Shown: positions 6,480-9,597 of the stretch, one piece after another | Layout of the letters: every line of letters begins with the position of its first letter | Numbering within the stretch: the stretch's first letter is position 1 | Position numbers and translations under genes: made by a program | Assembly: GCA_900539175.1 (NCBI GenBank) | Contig: UQAW01000103.1 | Coordinates: 1 to 9,597, forward strand | Reading direction: 5' to 3' | From: an uncultured Lachnospiraceae bacterium | Lineage (GTDB): Bacteria; Bacillota; Clostridia; Lachnospirales; Lachnospiraceae | Length of the DNA: 9,597 nt | The notes under the pieces: generated by a model | Databases searched by the model: none | The model's input: the letters and a program-made list of their open reading frames with translations, nothing else | Told to the model about the DNA's origin: nothing

Positions 6480-8744
6480 ATGGAAGAAAGATTACAGAAA
6501 ATTTTGAAAGAGCGTTTTGGAAGAGATTTGGATGCATGTACGAAAGCTGAGATTTTCGAAGCTTTGATGGTAATCACCAAAGAAGAAAATGCAAAACTTC
6601 CGAGAAATGAAGGCAAGAAAAAACTTTATTACATTTCCGCAGAGTTCCTGATCGGAAAGCTGCTGTCTAACAATCTGATTAATCTGGGTCTTTATGAGGA
6701 AGCAGAGAAAGCATTGGAAGCACACGGATTGAAACTGTGTGATATTGAAGAGATGGAGATGGAGCCATCACTGGGTAATGGAGGACTTGGACGTCTGGCA
6801 GCTTGTTTTCTGGATTCTATTGCAACTCTGGGACTGCCGGGAGATGGTATCGGTCTGAACTATCATTTCGGATTGTTCCGTCAGATGTTAGTTGACAATA
6901 AGCAGAAAGCAGTAAAAAATCCATGGATTACAAAAGAAAGCTGGCTGGTACGTCAGCCGGAGACATTTACTGTGCCGTTCAAAAACTTTTCCATGAAGTC
7001 CGTATTGTACGATATTGATGTTCCGGGTTATGAATCTGGATGCAACCGTCTGCATTTGTTTGATGTGGATACGATTGATGAGAGTATCGTACCGGAAGAC
7101 AGCATTGATTTTGACAAGAACAAGATCCAGAAGAACCTGACCCTCTTCCTGTATCCGGATGATTCCGATGATGCCGGACGTATGCTGCGTATCTATCAGC
7201 AGTACTTTATGGTCAGCAACGGTGCACAGTTAATTCTGAAAGAGTGTGAACAAAAGGGTTATGATCTGCATAAATTATATGACCATGTCGTAATCCAGAT
7301 CAACGATACCCATCCGTCTATGGTAATTCCGGAACTGATCCGTCTGCTTCAGCAGAAAGGTTTCTCTATGGACGAAGCAATCAAAGTTGTAAGCAAGACC
7401 TGTGCATACACAAACCATACAATTCTTGCAGAAGCACTGGAGAAATGGCCGATGTCCTATCTGGAAGAGGTAGTGCCGCATCTGATCCCGATCATCAAAG
7501 AGCTGGATGCAAGAGTACGTGCGAACTGCAAGGACGAGACTACTTATATTATTGACAAAGATGATCGTGTACACATGGCACATATGGATATCCATTATGG
7601 ATTCTCTGTAAATGGTGTTGCTGCCCTGCATACCGATATCCTGAAGGATTCCGAGCTGAAGAATTTCTACGAACTGTATCCGGAGAAGTTCAACAATAAG
7701 ACCAATGGTATTACCTTCCGCCGCTGGCTGCTTCACTGCAACAGAGAACTGTCTGCATTTATCGAAAGCCTGATCGGAAGCGGATTCAAGAAAGATGCCA
7801 ATGAACTGGAAAAACTGCTGGCCTACCAGGATGATAAAGATGTGCTGAACAAATTGGCAGAGATCAAACTGCACAAGAAAGAAGAATTCAAGCAGTTCTT
7901 ATATGAGACACAGAATATTCTGGTTGATGAGAATTCGATCTTTGATGTTCAGGTAAAACGTCTCCATGAGTACAAACGTCAGCAGATGAACGCACTGTAT
8001 GCGATTTATAAATATCTGGAAATCAAGAAAGGCAATAAACCGGAAACTCCGATTACAATGATCTTTGGTGCAAAAGCAGCTCCGGCTTACGTGATTGCAA
8101 AAGATATCATTCATCTGATTCTCTGCCTGCAGCATCTGATCGAAAATGATCCGGAGGTAAGTCCATACTTCCGTGTGCTGATGATTGAGAACTACAACGT
8201 ATCCAAAGCAGCGAAAGTGATTCCGGCAGCAAATATTTCTGAGCAGATTTCTCTGGCATCTAAGGAGGCGTCCGGAACAGGTAATATGAAGTTCATGCTG
8301 AACGGCGCACTTACACTGGGTACTGAGGATGGTGCGAACGTGGAAATCGGTGAACTTGTCGGAGAGGATAATATCTATATCTTTGGTAAGAAACCGCAGG
8401 ATGTTATTGATTTGTATGCGGAAGCAGGATATTGTTCGAAAGATATCTATGAAGAAGACGAGATGATTCATGAACTGGTTGACTTTATTATCAGTGATGA
8501 ATTGATGGCACTTGGTGATGAGGAGAATCTGAAACGTCTTCATAACGAGCTGATTGGAAAAGACTGGTTTATGACACTTCTGGATACCAGAGAATATATT
8601 GAGACAAAAGAGAAGGTATATGCAGATTACGAGGATCAGGCAGCATGGAATAAGAAAGCGCTGATCAACATCGCAAAAGCAGGATTCTTCTCATCTGACA
8701 GAACAATTGAACAGTATAACGAGGATATCTGGCACTTAAGATAA
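6480..8744 (+). CDS. glgP: Glycogen/maltodextrin phosphorylase (GT35)
   Basis: Encodes a 754-residue pyridoxal-phosphate enzyme that splits terminal alpha-1,4-glucose units from glycogen or maltodextrin with phosphate, giving glucose-1-phosphate. Family motifs occur in order: SLGNGGLGRLAACFLDS (around residue 99), a YPDD...RMLRIYQQYF segment, INDTHPSMVIPEL, TNHTILAEALEKWP, NKTNGITFRRWL, DVQVKRLHEYKRQ and the cofactor site EASGTGNMKFMLNGALTLGTE. The cofactor lysine by alignment of this motif is K604. The protein is shorter than the 800-plus-residue E. coli and animal enzymes, mostly at the N-terminus, as in the compact forms typical of Clostridia; the animal phosphorylation site is therefore not expected. 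It is the last gene of the malQ operon and complements MalQ, whose longer products it can degrade. Codon use looks more biased than its neighbours, consistent with high expression (impression only). Confidence 0.97.
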   Translation: MEERLQKILKERFGRDLDACTKAEIFEALMVITKEENAKLPRNEGKKKLYYISAEFLIGKLLSNNLINLGLYEEAEKALEAHGLKLCDIEEMEMEPSLGNGGLGRLAACFLDSIATLGLPGDGIGLNYHFGLFRQMLVDNKQKAVKNPWITKESWLVRQPETFTVPFKNFSMKSVLYDIDVPGYESGCNRLHLFDVDTIDESIVPEDSIDFDKNKIQKNLTLFLYPDDSDDAGRMLRIYQQYFMVSNGAQLILKECEQKGYDLHKLYDHVVIQINDTHPSMVIPELIRLLQQKGFSMDEAIKVVSKTCAYTNHTILAEALEKWPMSYLEEVVPHLIPIIKELDARVRANCKDETTYIIDKDDRVHMAHMDIHYGFSVNGVAALHTDILKDSELKNFYELYPEKFNNKTNGITFRRWLLHCNRELSAFIESLIGSGFKKDANELEKLLAYQDDKDVLNKLAEIKLHKKEEFKQFLYETQNILVDENSIFDVQVKRLHEYKRQQMNALYAIYKYLEIKKGNKPETPITMIFGAKAAPAYVIAKDIIHLILCLQHLIENDPEVSPYFRVLMIENYNVSKAAKVIPAANISEQISLASKEASGTGNMKFMLNGALTLGTEDGANVEIGELVGEDNIYIFGKKPQDVIDLYAEAGYCSKDIYEEDEMIHELVDFIISDELMALGDEENLKRLHNELIGKDWFMTLLDTREYIETKEKVYADYEDQAAWNKKALINIAKAGFFSSDRTIEQYNEDIWHLR

Positions 8745-8759
8745 TCCGATAAGGATTCA

Positions 8760-8805
8760 AATGAGCCAACATTCATCATTGGGATTGAGTGTTGGCTCAT
8801 TTTTT
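8760..8805 (+). terminator. Strong terminator of the malQ-glgP operon
   Basis: A perfect 12-bp stem, AATGAGCCAACA (8760-8771) with TGTTGGCTCATT (8790-8801), has an 18-base loop and further Ts to 8805. On the minus strand the same stem is followed by a shorter T run, so it may also stop rubrerythrin transcripts arriving from the right. It fills the gap between the two convergent genes. Confidence 0.92.
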
Positions 8806-8809
8806 ATGG

Positions 8810-9430
8810 CTATTTGCCAGGGCACATGCAGGTGCTGCATGTATAAGGCGCCAGTTCCAGGCGGACAAAGTATCCCTTGTCATGGCCGCAGACCGGACAC
8901 TTTTCCGGGACAGAAGTACCGGAGTAGATATGACCGCAGGCAAGACACATCCAGGAGGTTTCTACATCGGAGACAAACAGTTTGTTTTGTTCCAGGAGAT
9001 CTGCGAAGAGACCAAAGCGTTCTCCATGTATCTTCTCAATTTCTCCAATCATATGGAAAGAAGCAGCGATTTTCGGAAATCCTTCCTCCCTTGCCTTTTC
9101 TTCGAAGTTCTTATACACATCGTCATGCTCTTCGAATTCATTGTGCTGGGCGTAGCGGAGGAGTTGTACCACATCCTTGGAAAGATCGACGGGGTAAGTA
9201 CCGTCTATGGTTATCGTTTGACCGGCAAATTCACTGAGATGTTTGTAGAAAACTTCAGCATGTTCTCTTTCCTGATTGGCGGTAAAATTGAAAGCGCTTT
9301 CGATTACGATCAGTCCGTTTTTGCGTGCCTGGTATGCGGCAAAGGTATAACGATTTCTGGCCTGGCTTTCTCCTGCGAAAGCACGCATGAGGTTTTCTTT
9401 GGTTTCACTGTTGTTGAATGCTACTGGCAT
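8810..9430 (-). CDS. rbr: Rubrerythrin
   Basis: Encodes a 206-residue non-haem iron protein that reduces hydrogen peroxide in the cytoplasm of anaerobes using reduced electron carriers. The N-terminal four-helix bundle keeps the expected di-iron ligands: E21, E54xxH57, E98 and E101, and E132xxH135. The C-terminal rubredoxin-like domain holds one iron through C162xxC165-G and C178PVC181-G. After the usual FVRLEL end there is a tail containing C198, C201 and C203, cysteines not needed for either known iron site. The start follows a GGAAG ribosome site (9437-9441, read on the minus strand) six bases away. The gene is convergent with glgP, shares the terminator between them and forms its own unit within the window. 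No peroxide-regulator box could be identified ahead of it. Family assignment is firm; the role of the tail is unknown. Confidence 0.96.
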   Translation of the reverse strand: MPVAFNNSETKENLMRAFAGESQARNRYTFAAYQARKNGLIVIESAFNFTANQEREHAEVFYKHLSEFAGQTITIDGTYPVDLSKDVVQLLRYAQHNEFEEHDDVYKNFEEKAREEGFPKIAASFHMIGEIEKIHGERFGLFADLLEQNKLFVSDVETSWMCLACGHIYSGTSVPEKCPVCGHDKGYFVRLELAPYTCSTCMCPGK

Positions 9431-9481
9431 ATAGATCTTCCTTTCTTCTTTGATGATGCTTTTTAGGATAACCAGGAAAAT

Positions 9482-9507
9482 AAAAAAAAATACGGTTTGA
9501 TCCGCAT
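9482..9507 (-). terminator. Possible leftward terminator ahead of rubrerythrin
   Basis: Read on the minus strand, ATGCGG and CCGTAT form a 6-bp stem (one G-U pair) around ATCAAA, followed by nine Ts (9490-9482). It lies at the edge of the second repeat copy, about 50 bases before the rubrerythrin start. It would insulate rbr from leftward transcription through the repeat. The stem is short, so confidence is low. Confidence 0.35.
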
Positions 9508-9597
9508 TTCATGCTCCCGCAATCCTAAAAACATTCGAAATCCGCCCTGTTCGGGCTACTTTCTCATGTTTTATGGGTCCCAAAGTCATGCTTTTTC
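9492..9597. repeat. Second, incomplete copy of the 3250-3448 repeat
   Basis: Positions 9492-9597 match 3296-3401 without gaps at 101 of 106 positions, and at 92 of 94 from 9504 on. The window ends inside the copy, just as the 3392-3420 hairpin begins. The left terminal arm of the first copy (3250-3276) is missing here; an A-tract at 9482-9490 takes its place. The copy lies upstream of rubrerythrin in the same orientation as copy one relative to the plus strand. The two copies show this is a dispersed family rather than a unique intergenic sequence. Confidence 0.88.

Noticed and set aside
7275..8543. Minus-strand open frames inside glgP
   Set aside because: They are shadows of a complete phosphorylase with all family motifs; the biased codon use of glgP readily leaves the reverse strand open.
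8761..9466. Two plus-strand open frames antisense to rubrerythrin
   Set aside because: Rubrerythrin on the minus strand has every iron ligand and a ribosome site. The plus-strand frames start inside or just after the glgP terminator and show no domain.

Overview
The window looks like chromosomal core DNA from an anaerobic, low-to-mid GC Gram-positive bacterium. A gut-type Clostridia or Lachnospiraceae member is my best guess. This rests on the gene types (zinc-switch Hsp33, glutamine-dependent NAD synthetase, a short clostridial-type glycogen phosphorylase, rubrerythrin), strong AGGAGG-type ribosome sites and U-tailed terminators. The assignment is inference and I could not search a database.

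Layout. (1) Positions 79-3244, plus strand: hslO (redox chaperone Hsp33), nadE (NAD+ synthetase) and a small zinc-ribbon/transmembrane protein, tightly spaced and probably one transcript. (2) Positions 3250-3448: a roughly 200-bp element with no supportable gene, 27-bp terminal inverted repeats and internal hairpins, starting five bases after the zinc-ribbon stop codon. A U-tailed terminator follows at 3478-3517. (3) Positions 3518-3813: a control region with a sigma-A-type promoter and four tandem 12-base operator-like units. (4) Positions 3814-8744, plus strand: malQ (4-alpha-glucanotransferase), a LacI-family repressor and glgP (glycogen/maltodextrin phosphorylase), a starch/glycogen breakdown operon that carries its own likely regulator, closed by a strong terminator at 8760-8805. 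(5) Positions 8810-9430, minus strand: rubrerythrin, convergent with glgP. (6) Positions 9492-9597: a second, incomplete copy of the 3250-3448 repeat, cut by the window edge.

How the genes fit together. MalQ rearranges short maltodextrins into longer ones and GlgP phosphorolyses them to glucose-1-phosphate. The LacI-family protein encoded between them is the obvious candidate to bind the operator array ahead of malQ and respond to a sugar. Hsp33 and rubrerythrin both relate to oxidative stress in an anaerobe but lie in separate transcription units.

The protein-coding genes are ordinary. The part that deserves a second look is the dispersed repeat family. Its terminal arms would pair fully in plus-strand RNA through four consecutive G-U wobbles, it contains competing alternative stems, and a second copy lies about 6.2 kb away with a different left end. 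The tandem operator array is the second item of interest.
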